In this document: positions 13,006 through 25,900 of the stretch, one piece after another
Layout: every line of letters begins with the position of its first letter
How positions within the stretch are numbered: position 1 is the stretch's first letter
Assembly: GCF_910592395.1 (NCBI RefSeq)
Contig: NC_088312.1
Location: 6,138,001-6,202,000, forward strand
Length of the DNA: 64,000 nt
DNA from: Lineus longissimus
Taxonomy: Eukaryota > Nemertea > Pilidiophora > Heteronemertea > Lineidae
Direction: 5' to 3'
Notes under the pieces: generated by a model
Database searches by the model: none
What the model was told of the DNA's origin: nothing
Seen by the model: the letters and a program-made list of their open reading frames with translations, nothing else
Made by a program: the position numbers and the translations under genes

Positions 13006-13110
13006 AGGCGACAGTAGTGCTATCTAGCTGTAAAAAGAGGAACTGAGAGTTTTGACGAAGATTTCAGTTCCATTCTCTGCCACGAGACAGCGCCACTGGC
13101 ACTGTCGCCT
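13006..13110. mobile_element. Small palindromic-end element, unit 1
   Basis: It starts AGGCGACAGTAGTG and ends CACTGTCGCCT, so the ends are inverted repeats. The body contains ATTTCAGTTCCATTCTCTGC. Confidence 0.7.
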
Positions 13111-13129
13111 AAGCCAATTTCATACTGCG

Positions 13130-13228
13130 GGCGACAGTAGTGTTATCTAGCGGTAGAAAGTGGAACTGAAAGTTTTAGACGAAGATTTCAGTTCCATTCT
13201 CTGCCGCGAGACAGCGTTACTGTCGCCT
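13130..13228. mobile_element. Small palindromic-end element, unit 2
   Basis: A tandem, slightly shorter relative of the unit at 13006-13110. It opens GGCGACAGTAGTG and closes ACTGTCGCC, and both units are followed by AAGCCAATTTCATACTG-like sequence. Confidence 0.7.
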
Positions 13229-13346
13229 TAGCCAATTTCATACTGTGGGTCCTGTAATTGATCGGTTTTCATGCTTTTGGAAGGTAATCAGTATCAAACT
13301 AAGGGAATTTAATAGAGATAATGACTTGCTTTAGTTGTCAAAACAG

Positions 13347-13500
13347 GTTCAGCACAGGCCACAAGCCATCTTCCCACACAAACGACAGTAGATATGATTC
13401 TCTGATGGGATCAACGACGGTGGACGAGAGTTTCACCAGTGGCAGGCAGGATCAGGGGCTTGTTCGGTGTACCCCTCCATTGACCTTGTCAGTTGCTTAA
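13347..13500 (+). CDS. Exon candidate, unknown protein
   Basis: After an acceptor (gttgtcaaaacag) a 51-codon frame reads FSTGHKPSSHTNDSRYDSLM and continues to TAA at 13498. The composition is Ser/Thr/Asp-rich, like a disordered tail. It lies upstream of, and on the same strand as, the exon pair at 14.4-15.4 kb, and could be an alternative last exon of the same gene. The acceptor polypyrimidine tract is poor, so confidence is low. Confidence 0.2.
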
Positions 13501-14368
13501 TATAGGAGGCCTTCCTTGTATCCTCAGATTAAATATAGGTGCAGTCACTGATCATCAAACCTTTAGATTTAACAACATAAGTATTTTTAAATCAACTAAC
13601 AGCTACATTCAATCTGAACAAGAAGCTGTATAAAAAGATCTAGGGTAAGTTTTTGGAGGCCCAGATTCCTTTGCAAATGTAGGAAGAAATTTAAGGAAAC
13701 AATTACTTTACATGGGGTAGGTTATAACAGTCCAAATCTCAATTGACATCCATCCTGCTTCGCGTCAGTGACGCGCAACGTATGCAGGAGTTACCTGCCA
13801 ATGACACACCAGTGACGCGCTTATCTCTATGTTTCGCATCAGTTTTTCACAAATATATTTATTTTAACAAATCTGATGTTAACATCATGATTTCCATTGT
13901 TTTTCTTCACTTGTACAAAGTATCTTGACACAGTTAAAGCACATCTTGGCCATTTATCACAGCGCCACCTTAAGACAGCTTTAGGAAACACAATGCCAAG
14001 AAACAAGACGGGACAAGATCATCAAGTGCTGACATTTGCTACCAACTGAGTCCGGGGGAAAAGCATCCCAAAAAAATGATTGCTTCAAGGAATTTTTTTC
14101 ACAGTTGTCATTTATAATTCCTTCACCAGCTTTGGCTGTGGCAAGAAGTTGGTGATATTGTGAAGAAGTAAATGTCAACATTTCAATAATCAACCCAGTT
14201 AAATGAAAGGATATGATCTATCAAGAAAGAAGTGCAGCTGAGCTCTTTTGAAGTAGGGGGACCATAGTTAGTAACTCTAATAATTAGGAACATTTTGACC
14301 TGTTTAATAGAGTTGCCATTTTTTTGTTTGAATTTTTTTGTACAAGGCTTCACTGTATTTCTCTTCAG

Positions 14369-15410
14369 GTGACCTTACAGATTGGTACATGTGATCAGAA
14401 ATCAGAAACTTGTTTGTATGAAGTCAAATGGCGGATAGGTGGTAAGACACAATACTAAGCTGAAATCATACTCCAGACACCGAAATGACTTTTCAATGCA
14501 GGACTTTCGTTACCACCACAAAGTAGGAGTGGCAGCAGACAGGGATGAAGGTATCACTAAAGATATCATGATAATGTCTACTTTCTTTCAGAAAAAATAA
14601 CACTGTTGTATGGTTACTAGACAATGAAGTTTCACGCTGGTTTGTACCAGATACAATCATCTGAAAAAGATAAACTACGGTAGAACCTCTCTATTAAGGA
14701 GACTCTCGGGACTGACAAGTGCTTTATAGAGAAGTTTTGTGATTAGAGAGGTAAAATTCAATGGAAACAATTAATTTGGGACCAAGTTCTTAATAGAGAG
14801 GGTGTCCTTAATAGAGAGGTGTCCGCTAAGGGAGGTTCGAGTGTGCAATCATGTTTTTTAGTGATAACATAAGGTTTTTCCATTATGGTTGCCGTTACAT
14901 CCACATCAGTCAGGAGAAGGTGTATGAATTCGACTTCAGCTTTTGTCTGGTACGAAAAGCTATTACTGGCCAGGGATTAACAAACAGTCTTTGCAAATAA
15001 TACAAAACTAAACAAATTGTGACAGAAACGAGACAAAACATTCAGCTCATGGACACACCTAAATAAATATTATTTTCCATATAAAGCCTACTTTATTAAT
15101 TTAAACTTTCAAGGTTATCTGTGATGGAGGAATTCAAGCAATATTCTACCCTCTCATTAATACCTTGAATCAAAGACTTTACGAGAAACTAGAGATAGGT
15201 AGTATTAGAAAGGAGTTATTGATTGGAACGGAGAAGGATGTATTGTTCAGATATGTTGGACATTTTAGAAATGAAAAGGTGAAGCTAAAAGTTCAACCAT
15301 TGGGAAAGGAAAAGACACTTCTGATATACGCAGATGCTTCACAGGATTTTGAAGCCACAATTATTCCACAGATAACCTTGAAGTTTCTTAACACGTTGGA
15401 CACTTGGTAG
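14369..15410 (+). CDS. Unrecognised gene, last two exons (convergent with REV3L)
   Basis: Exon a, 14369-14441, follows ctcttcag and ends phase 1 at GGTG|GTAAGA. It reads VTLQIGTCDQKSETCLYEVK. Exon b starts at 15130 (after gatggag) in the matching phase and reads GIQAIFYPLINTLNQRLYEK onwards to TAG at 15408. An alternative acceptor at 15113 gives a phase that does not fit. The joined C-terminus of about 117 aa looks like a globular domain: balanced composition, alternating hydrophobics, no low complexity. I do not recognise the family. No earlier exons were convincingly found. Confidence 0.4.
14676..14844. mobile_element. MITE family 1, copy B
   Basis: TACGGTAGAACCTCTC at the start and GGGAGGTTCGAGTGT at the end, with internal TAATAGAGAGGTGTCC. 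It lies in the intron of the candidate plus-strand gene. Confidence 0.8.
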
Positions 15411-18400
15411 TCATGTTTAACCCTTTTCCACAGTGTTAAAGAAAACAATTGAGCATTAAGCGATGTTGAATACTGCATCAGTATGTCAATTGCCCGAGTT
15501 GCAACCAATCATGGGAACCACCATGTTTGTTGTTTTTTAAATCTACCATAAATTCTCTTATTTATAGCTTGCAACAAAGATATTGTTTGATTTTGTTCCA
15601 CTGTTTCAAAAAATTTCCTTTTTCAATTTTGATGCAAAAAGGGTTAAACAAGAACTCCTGTAAAGTATGCTACCATCAAAACTTATCACAAATAGCTATA
15701 GACTTATTGTAAAGCTCTCCTTGCAGACGGGTAACAAACTTTTCCCCAGAACACATAAAGAAATCCCAAAACATGCAAACAAGACATGAAAAATACCAAG
15801 GGATGGTGGCCTTTTACCATTACTTTTTCAAAATGAACTTTTTAAAGACATATTCATCTGAAATCTGACACGCAAGAAAGAATTGGGCAGATTCTGGTCA
15901 AATTACTGATGAAGCTCATAACCTACCAAAAGCTATTTCATTAGTAATTCCAATCAAAGGATTACATCTGATTGGCAGAATTAATCCCTCTCTGCATACT
16001 CATTCCGTAAGAAGGCCTCTTTAGAAGTAATATGCTTTTGGCACAACTTATTTGTAATGTTTTTGGTCGCACTCAATATTACCTCTGTGACAAACACAGA
16101 AAAGTTAAGAGGGAAACATGCTGTGTTTACACTGGGACAGGGTATGCCATAGATTTATCATTTAGTGTGGTACTGTAGCGGTATTTTAGCATCAGTTAGA
16201 CAAGTCTATTCCGAACCACGAACTTCAAAGGAAACATTTGAATAAGGACTTTATCAACACTATAAAAATCAAATATTTGTCTCACATGCAACGTTTTTTT
16301 TAGAAAAGTTGTATAAAAAAGTTCGCAGAAATCTTTCAGTATTTTTTGTATAAAATTTGAAGGTGACACAATTATACAATATCTTGAAGATTAACTACAG
16401 ACAAGTAAAAACAGAAAAATATACCTCAACCTTATCCTGGCACCAAAATACGATGCATCATATCATTTTTGTTACGTTACTAACTTTTGAATTTTTATCA
16501 CCCACATACATATAATATTGTAGGAAAAGCAAAGCACAGTTCTCTGAGAAAGTAAAGCAGTTCTAAAACGATTTTTAATTGGGTGATGATATATGAACCA
16601 AATAAGAATTGTCATCCCTTGTTTGTATCAAGAAGGACTTCCCCTTTCAACTTGGACCAAAACAATGCTCTATGTAAATATCATACTTGAGCCCCTTACA
16701 ACAGAAAAGAATTCAAACAAACATTAACAGACATAGCAACAGATAGAACGCCTGGGCAATATTTCCCAAAAGAAGATGATGTGAAATATACAATGATTGT
16801 AGATGTTATTTCCCCATGAGGAAATTAACAGGCTTTGCTATCAGACTTTACCAGTACTGCCTTTACACAGGAAGCCAAGTTGACTTAAACTACTCACTTA
16901 AACAGCAATCATGTCTTTGTCATCACTAGCTGGTTTTTAATTCATCTATCGAGGTTTCAGTCACCATCAATTAAAGACAAGTATACTGTACCACACACAC
17001 AAGCTTACCGTACATCAACAGATACATGTACAATGATTCATTTGCATAGAAAAAGTTGGATTTCTTTGAGCAGAACAATCAATAAATTCATGGATGGATT
17101 ACTTTGGCCAACAAAGAAAACAGGAACTAAAAACCTTGCCCCCTTCAATACTTTTAAGGACCCCCAAAACACAAATGGGGTCTACATATAATATTTTGGA
17201 GCCTGCAAAATGACCACTATTTTTCTCATACCTTTTATATATTTTTCTCGCACATGACCAACTCCACAAGAAGAACTTGCTTCTATACATGTACATTGTA
17301 GTAAAGTTTATTTGCTTTCTAAATTGTATGCTTTTCTTTAAAATCCATAATAGCACACAAGGAGGAATGTTTGAATAGAAAAGTAAAGTAAAATATTATG
17401 TCAGAAACATCTTATAAGGAAATTTTTCAACTTCTTCACATGCCAACAATCCAAAAGTCTTCTAACTGACTGGAACCTTAAATTACTCTTGGTTATGCAT
17501 TACACAAAACCTTCTAAATAAATTACAGACACACCAAATATGAATCCGACCTGCATTTACTAACAAACCCAATAATATCAATAAATTATTACACTCAGAG
17601 ACATAGACAATACTCGAAACATCAACACATATAAAGACATTGAAACATAACACCTCATAAACTCTAGTACAGAGACAAAATGCACACAGACATCATTTTA
17701 GCTGGCACCATCTGTAGTGAGGCAGAATAATAGGCGCACTGATCAAAACTGTTCATGGTGTCGCCAAAATATTCTCTGAAAACACTAATAAAATCTATCA
17801 TGTCCAGAGGACATCCCTCTAGTCAAATAATTGCTTTACAGCTATTACAAATAATTTCTACAATATTTACATTAGTTAGGAACTATTTTCCAAACTTTTC
17901 TAATTTATTGCACTCAGAAAAATATCTCTCACCTATGTGTATGATTTCATCCTTGGCTTGCCGAAACCACCTGTACAAATCATTTGAAAACTATACAACA
18001 TTACACAGGTGATTTCGACTAACAAGACTTGAAATCATTCCTATTTACATGATCTTTTAAAATCAATGGTTCAAATTTACAATGCGATGGCAAAATTACA
18101 AATGGTAACATGATGGTGTTTTTGCCAATGAAAGTCTAGCTGCGCAGAACAGCCCAAATCCACAAGTGGCATTTAACTTCCATGAAATAACTTCCGAGTA
18201 GATGACTCAGTAATCCTTGAAGGAGCAGTCTCTACAATCTAGACTAGACACAGCCCAGTAGCTATATGGTGGTGTTCAAGGCTACTAATCAACATTCATG
18301 AACACGGCCATTCTGGGTCTAGTCGACAATGATCTAAAATGATGAAAATGTATACATGTGCACAATATATCACCCAGAAAAACTTTACACAGCAAGGCTA

Positions 18401-18548
18401 GGGCAGGAAATGCCCAAAATAAACCATGAGTCGAAAAGCAGACCAAGGTGACAACAGTTCATTCCAAATAAAGCCCCTCTTACAGTTGTACTGACAACAG
18501 ACTTACACTCGACCTCACACCAGCGAGATTACATTTTTTACCAGAAAT
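15411..18548. other. AT-rich gene-free stretch between convergent genes
   Basis: Three kilobases with only short open frames of biased composition and many homopolymers. It probably contains 3' UTR and intergenic sequence of the convergent genes. I see no RNA gene or mobile element here. Confidence 0.5.
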
Positions 18549-18554
18549 TTTATT
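18549..18554 (-). terminator. Candidate polyadenylation signal for REV3L
   Basis: AATAAA on the minus strand (TTTATT on plus), about 1.2 kb 3' of the REV3L stop. It is one of several possible sites; transcript data would be needed to choose. Confidence 0.25.
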
Positions 18555-19784
18555 CTATGTTCGAGATTTTACCATGACAAACTGCAGGAGGAAGTAATTC
18601 AAATCAGTCATAAATGTTGCCTACAGTCATTGGTTCACGTGTTCATCTTTTCTAAAACCACTTCATAGGATCATGTCAAAACGTAATCCAGTTGACTTCT
18701 CCTTTTTACGGAGCCATTTGCAGCAATCACAGAACGTCATAATGCGTTGTAGTACACTCTGTCCTGACGCCACTGGACCGGCATTCTGTTTAGAGGAGCA
18801 TTTATCATTACGCTCTGGACCTCTGGTCTGTCATAGTAAAGTGTTTAAACCAACCTCTACACAAAATGGTTATGTTGGGACAACAGAACCCAATGATAGC
18901 CTATTCTACAACAACAAGCCTGCAGGCAATCGCCATGCAAGCAACTAAAATGTGACCCACAGACAACATAGCACAGTAACCTCTTGGATAAATGCATCAT
19001 TATCATCAATCATCATACTTTCTGCATTACACCTGTAAACTAGATAGTGATACAATTTCATTTCTGCATTTCACATCTAGAAAAAGACAGGTGGACAGGT
19101 TCAGCAGAAATAGAAATAGAATCGGGCAGAAAAGTTATCCTTAAGTCATTTCAGAAAGCCACAGCGCTAATCACTTCATAAGCCACTGATTAAAAGCACC
19201 TATGAAAAGGAAATAGTCAGCAATATGGCTATTCAGAAATGGCCTTTGATAGCTTACATTCACACAGAGCAGTAAATGATCAGGCTGACTCGATGGATAG
19301 AGCCAAGGAACGGTTCCACTGAGAAACAATGCATAGACACAAGATTGTCTGAAGTACTTTTTCGTACCACACTGTACAAATGAATCATAATCCATAATCT
19401 CAAGTAAACCACGCGATACAAGACAATAATCCCTAAGAGTTGGAATAGGGCCGCCCTGACATGCTTTTAGGGTAGTCTTTCAAGGCTTTCTTATTCTGCT
19501 ATAACCCTCACATGGTGTAATATACAAATATAGTCACATCTTTTAACATCTGGCAGTGTTAAGCTGTATTTAATTAGTCTTTTCTCGGAATCAGATAAAG
19601 GTCTGTTTCGTTTTCTCAAATTTGTCTTCCTTTTTCCAGTCCTTATTTTCCTCTTCTTTAACTCCAGTGAAAGATTGATATTCCTTTGAAATCCATGATG
19701 CTCCCTTTGTTGCAACTGAATCTCAACTTCCTCCTTACATTATTTGCATTTCAATGTTACATGTACAATGCTCAGATATCTAAA

Positions 19785-19931
19785 TTAGAAATCCAGTTTT
19801 TGTTGAATGTCCCTCAGATTTTGACTCTGGGTGAGATCACGTGTCACTTTGACGAATTGATAGAGTATAGGACAGTCGAGAGAGACACAGCCCAACTTGG
19901 GGTCATTGCTGCCCATACATGAGTAACAGAT
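19785..19931 (-). CDS. REV3L: REV3L exon 29 (CysB, stop)
   Basis: A 147-nt terminal exon, residues 7169-7216 plus stop. CysB cysteines 7170, 7173, 7183 and 7188 have spacing CX2CX9CX4C, identical to human. In the family this binds a 4Fe-4S cluster and recruits POLD2. The tail ends in LDF, similar to human LDQF. Confidence 0.96.
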   Translation of the reverse strand: MCYSCMGSNDPKLGCVSLDCPILYQFVKVTRDLTQSQNLRDIQQKLDF

Positions 19932-22900
19932 CTGAAAAGAAAGGAGATGTTTTAGGATCAGTTGAAGTTGTAAAATCAGTTCCACACTTCTTGCTGTAGT
20001 ACATCCAGCTCAAAGAAGCTACACCCTGATACTCAATTAATTTCTGATCACTGGAGACGTGATAGGCATGATTCCAAAACTGCTTAACATCTATCACAAG
20101 AATTCTATAATGATCAAGAAAGTCTACGCAATGAAAGTGAGATGTAATGATCACATCGCTTCCTCCCTTTGTGGCTCTACGAATTACATCTCCATACCTG
20201 AGATAAGTGTTGATGGGTCCTCTCCCAATCCCTGATCCTGTTGTTGATAACGATGACAGATGTCTGAGGGCTCTCTTTACATTTGTCACACAGGCCTTGT
20301 TTGGTCACTTCATCACAAACAGGACAGCTCATCGTGCTGAAGTACTTTGAAAGTGTACCCTGAAATGAAGACTAAGATGATGACAACCCATGATAAGTAC
20401 AAGAAGCAAAAACCTGCAGGTTGAAAAGCCTAATACAGTAAATTGCATGTATGTATGTGTGTATGTATGTATGTATGATTGACAAAATTGCAAGAAATTC
20501 ATTTCATTTTGGATAATTAGAATGAAGCGGTTCATGTAAACTTGCCAGACGTGTATAACTAACCTGTCTGTTCTCATCTTGGAAGTGGGAGGTTGGAACC
20601 AGCCGCATCACCTTGGGCATCTCATGGTACCTGCAGAAGATACGGAGAAGAGTTGGAACTAGGCACAAGAAACAAGAGAGGTAGAGAAGACCAATACAAA
20701 ACGACCTGGACACCACGATAGGTGCCTCTGAATGTATGCAGCAAAATGTCTCCTGGTTTTAATCAACTTTTTTTACACTGTGACTCTCAACATACCATGA
20801 AAATACATCAACTCCCATCAGCGAGAAAGCTCTGTCCAAAGGTGGCAGTACTTGTTTGGTGATGTAATACACGGCATTGATGCGTAGGCTTGGGTCCTGT
20901 AGTACCTCCATTGGTTGCCGAATCAACTGGATCAGAGGTAAGCCAGGTTGCCCGTACACAATCACGTACGGGACTCTCTCGCCGACACGTGGCTCAGACC
21001 TCCGATCAACAGCAAGACGTTTCCTGGAAGGCGGACAGAGATTGATTAGGTTAGTTTTCAATAATGTCGAGTCCATGCAAGCTTTGATTGCCCTGGCATA
21101 GACACCAGATACAAGGAACCATGGTTTTAAGTTTCATCCAGGATCGAAACCGGGCCCCATTGCATGGTAACCAGTAGTGTTAACCACTAGGCTATGAGGC
21201 TCCTTATTTTAAACTGATGAAAACCACTTACTTTGCGATCTCCAATGCTGGCACACACGCCGTAGGCCTATAGCCTTGCAAGCCCCGGTATTCCTTGGCA
21301 AATGTGAGATCTTGTAATGGGATGCGCCCTTCCATCAGTTTACGGCACTGGCGTTGGACGTACTGTTTGACCTTAGAAACGTCCTTGGTAGAGAATAGCA
21401 CCTTAAGAGACTTCTCCAGAACTTTGCTGACAGTCGGACACGAGTCTCTCCTAACTGTCTCAATGCCCTTGGCATCGTAAACTGGTTCCAGTTGGTCTGG
21501 GGTCTCGTACATGTACCCGACATATCTTTTCTTGGTTTGAAGAATACACGGCATGTAGACCTGAATGATAATGATATCGAGTCTACTGTGGTGAAGTTGG
21601 GAAATCACATTGAGCACAAAATCAACACAAAACTAACAAATGAGTAAGATCACAATTTCTAAACATGGAACATACATATGTAATCTTGTTTTGTCAAATT
21701 ACCAATGACACCCTTGCCACTGGACTTGGACAAGCAATGAGATAATATCCTTACCTTTTCAAACTTGAGTTTGATTGGCTTAGGGTTGTCCTTTGTGACA
21801 GTGTCGCAAATCTCATAGCCGATCCTGAATGCATCTTCCTTGCTCTTGCCCTTCAGTAAGATGAACATACTGTCTGTGTCACCATAGACAACCTTGGCAC
21901 CCCACTCCTCATGCTCCTCAACAAGTTTGATGGCGCGTTCCAGAGTTTCACGGGCTTTGCTAACGATACTATCAGCAACCTGTAACGGTACAGTAATACA
22001 TCAATTTATCATACCGGGTGCTGTTTCTTTTTTCGAAATAACTGAAAGTGTAAAAAAAAACCTAGGAAAGATGTTGATGATCACATCAACACAACCATGA
22101 ACACTCATCGGCAAGTGACTTACGTAAGTCAGCAATAACCGACCGCAGGCATCACACAATAAATTTTCATCTAGTTATCTAGCTATGTATTTCTTTTCAC
22201 TGCAGCAGACATCAAGTCAACCTACCTCCACATTGGGCATCCTGCCGGAGAAAGAAGCTGCTGTGTACCCATACGTCACATTCGCAATGAGTTTCAAACC
22301 AAGCTGCCTCGCATCAAGGACCCGTTTCAATGCGTGATCATTCTTAGCCTCCTTCATGGTTTTCTTGATCATGATCCTCGTGTCGAGAATATCCTCCACC
22401 ATTTTGGGCACGACGCCCTTCCTGATGCGCTGTTTGAGAAAGGCCACTCCTACAGGCGAGATGAACACATTTCCTTCGAGATCCTACAAAGAGAGGAACA
22501 ATCAGTTTACTTGTATTTTTGAAGGTAGGGACTTCGTTGATTGAATGGGTCCCTTGATCAGGGTATAAACAATGAAGCACAGAAGTGCCAGCTATGCATT
22601 TACGTACCTTGAGTGTTTTCTGCGATGTTCGAAGCGAAGTACAGCCGAACTCATACTCTCCACTTTCGGCATTTGCTATGTGCTCAACCTTTCCAAGACA
22701 AGTCGAGTAACAGTAGTTATATGCGATCATGATGGACGGATAGAGAGACTGGAAGTCGACCACCACAACTGGGTCGCTGTAAAACCTGGACTCTGGCTCC
22801 AAGGTCAATGCAATGACCTCAGGGGCTTTTTGATGGGCCCTCTGCTGGACACTTGGTGAAACAGCAATGTAGTTCATTGGTTTGGCCATTCTTAGCATCA

Positions 22901-25900
22901 TAGACTCGACACGGTACTGAAATGGAAATATTTGATTGATAATGCAATTGAAGCCATCTTTAGCAGAAGCAAAATAGAACAGCGAAATCAAAGCCTTGCT
23001 CTCTGTTCACTGACATTAATAAAGATCTTTACCTGTGAGCCTCTGGACAAAACATCATAGAATTCGATGCCAAAGATCCGAGCAAATTCACTTGTTCTTC
23101 CGACAAGGTCAAGCTGGTTCAAGATGCGAATGTTGGCCTTGGCTCGTATTATGTAATGTTCAATGGTACGCCACCTGCAATACAAAATCACCAAGAAATA
23201 GAATACAGAGTACACACAAAGTTTAGTTACCTGTACTTCACCAAAACAATCAATCATGTGTATCACTACTGTTCCAGTTGGCACCATTAATGGAGCTGCA
23301 AGTCCAACGTAAGCCAGTTGCAATTTTCTAACCAAATTTTAATTTCACAATTTTTGTTTTGACAGACAAGGAAATCTCTTGTTGTTCCAGTCAAGGAAAT
23401 AATTTCAGCAGCCAATTTTTTGGGCAAAATTAAAACACCAATTAAAAAATTTGTGATGAGGAAAATGTATATACCTGAGAAGATCGTGGTTGAACCATTT
23501 TGTGAGAGTCTGGTGAGTGAAGAGGGGCACTCTCTCGTGCAGGACATGGTAGGCAACGTTCTCAAAGCTGTAAACATTCAAGGTGACCTGAAAGCAACAA
23601 AACAAGAACTCAATTTATTGAAATTCACCTTGAATTGATTTTGACCCATCTTGTTACAAGAATGATTCGTACCAAGTGGTTTTTTTAGAAAATTATCATC
23701 ATCTTTACCTCATGTCTAAGAAGCCTCCACAGGTTGAGTACAATCCTTCCAGCAATGTGAATCTCAGAATTGTGGTCTGCGCCATATTCATCCCGGGCAG
23801 ATGAGAATCTACTCTCTTTGGGTGAATCTGAAAGTTGCAAAAATTGATGTCGTTATGACCTATTTCAGGGCTCATTTCCTGTCACTGACTCCTTGATCAA
23901 ACTACTTCCCTTCTCATTTTAAAGGCTAACTTATCTGCGATGAACCAGCATCCTGCGCTAAAAGGGAAGTGACACCGGCAGCTTATTGAGTACTTTGACC
24001 TGCATGGCGTGGCACTGTGCAGACCATTTTAATACTTTGGTGATGATTGTATTAACAAGTGATTCTCATATTCAAGGAGTGATGACGTTTTTTTGGAGAT
24101 GTGTTATTGTACTTACTAGGTAGTCTTGATATCCGAGCGCAGAGGTTCATATTCAGGGTAGCTCCTCTTTGGAGAAGATATCCCCACGATAACATCTGGA
24201 TCTCATAACCAACCAAAATATCAGGGTCCAAACTGAAATACAGAGCATAGACACAATACATCACGATTCCAACTGAAACTCCGGGTATAGACACGATTAC
24301 ATCTGGAGTCATGCTGATACATATATGATTTATAATAATTATGTTGACTTGAAATCTATTTTTATAACCAATGCCAGACATGTCAAATCCTCATTGCAAC
24401 TCACTCAGAAAGAGTTTTCAAAAGACTAGTCTTAAGATCTTTAGACTTTGAAATCAACTTACTCAACCATAAACTCCACAAATGCTTCGAGAAGTTCATT
24501 CTCTGAGCTGGCATAGGTCACATCGAGGTTCCAGATTCCAGATCTTGTCAATAGGGGTCTCCCTGGTGTAATGCTATTCGGAGACGTTCTTGAAGTTGAC
24601 GGTTGAGCAGCAGATGTCAATGCCACGTTGTCCAAGATGAAGACACCAGTACGTTCCCGTTTTTGGATGTTGTCAGATGAGTCGTCGAACAAGTGGTAAA
24701 ATATTCCACAAATGGAATCGAACTGGGGATCCGGTCGGAGGCTACCACGTGTCTGACAATGCAACTCGATACTCAGCACCGTTAGATATTGACGCTGTAA
24801 CAAAACATGTCGTCTGTCGTAGGTTGCTTTGAATATCCAAACTGTTCAGTATTTGTTTGTATGTTAGAGTTATACATAAACCGACGAATAAATGCCACAA
24901 ATCATGGATTACGAGAGATCACGTGATATTGTATGTGTCTCCAGAATCTTGATTTGTGGGCGCTAAATGTTTTTGCAATAGCCTTATATTTCTATAAAAC
25001 GTCTCTAGTCCAAATGAAGTCATGCCACTTACTAGTATACACATGCGAATTCGAAAAAAATGACATAGCAGAAATGAAAATAAAGCGTAAAATAGTCTGT
25101 CGAGGACATCACAGGCGCAAGATGTTACTGCGTAGACTCCTTCTACGATCTCGCTAACTTATTACTTGGAAGGACGGACAGGTGACAGAACCCTGGTGGA
25201 TAGGAAAATAGGGAATTAGGAAATAGAAAGAAGGAAACATCATACCAGTCGAGCCGGGATGAAGCTAAAATAAAAATCAATAAGTAAAAAAAATAAAGAG
25301 GAATGGACAAATTAGGTAGGTGACACACAGATAGACCATTAAAATGAATGAGAAGGCCAACATAGACCATGGACAAATTTCAAATTTTCATTCGTTCTGT
25401 CAAGGCACAAAACAAGCACTAGTTCCATTAAGCAGACAAAATAGACAACAAAGAACACAGAAATCAGACAACGATCAAACAGAGCATGGGCAGACGGAAT
25501 ATATGATTGCAGATACTGCTAACATAGAAAATGTGTCAACAAAGAGAGACGTGCCTGAGATTCAGTGGGTAAATTATTGAAAGAGGCGGACGACTTTGGG
25601 ACACCAATACAACAACAGAACAAAGATTCTATTACATCATACACAAATACTGAACACTGATGGATACTCAAAGCGAGGTAAAAATGATTAGAATACATGG
25701 AATTAGCATGAGGACACCTATTTTAGCAAGAATCGATAAACTCTTCATTCATTTTTGCTGTTGGTAATGAGCGAAATGAGCTGTGCAGATGATTAAGTCT
25801 TCTAAACCTCTGTCAGAAGTCATAACCATCAAGATGTACTACAAGATCCTATCCATGTGGTACTTTAGCAGGGAAAGCAGATCTGTTCTTCTCCACTATT

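Noticed and set aside
21118-21203. Functional tRNA gene
   Set aside because: Box A and box B are present but the acceptor stem does not pair, so a SINE head is a better explanation.
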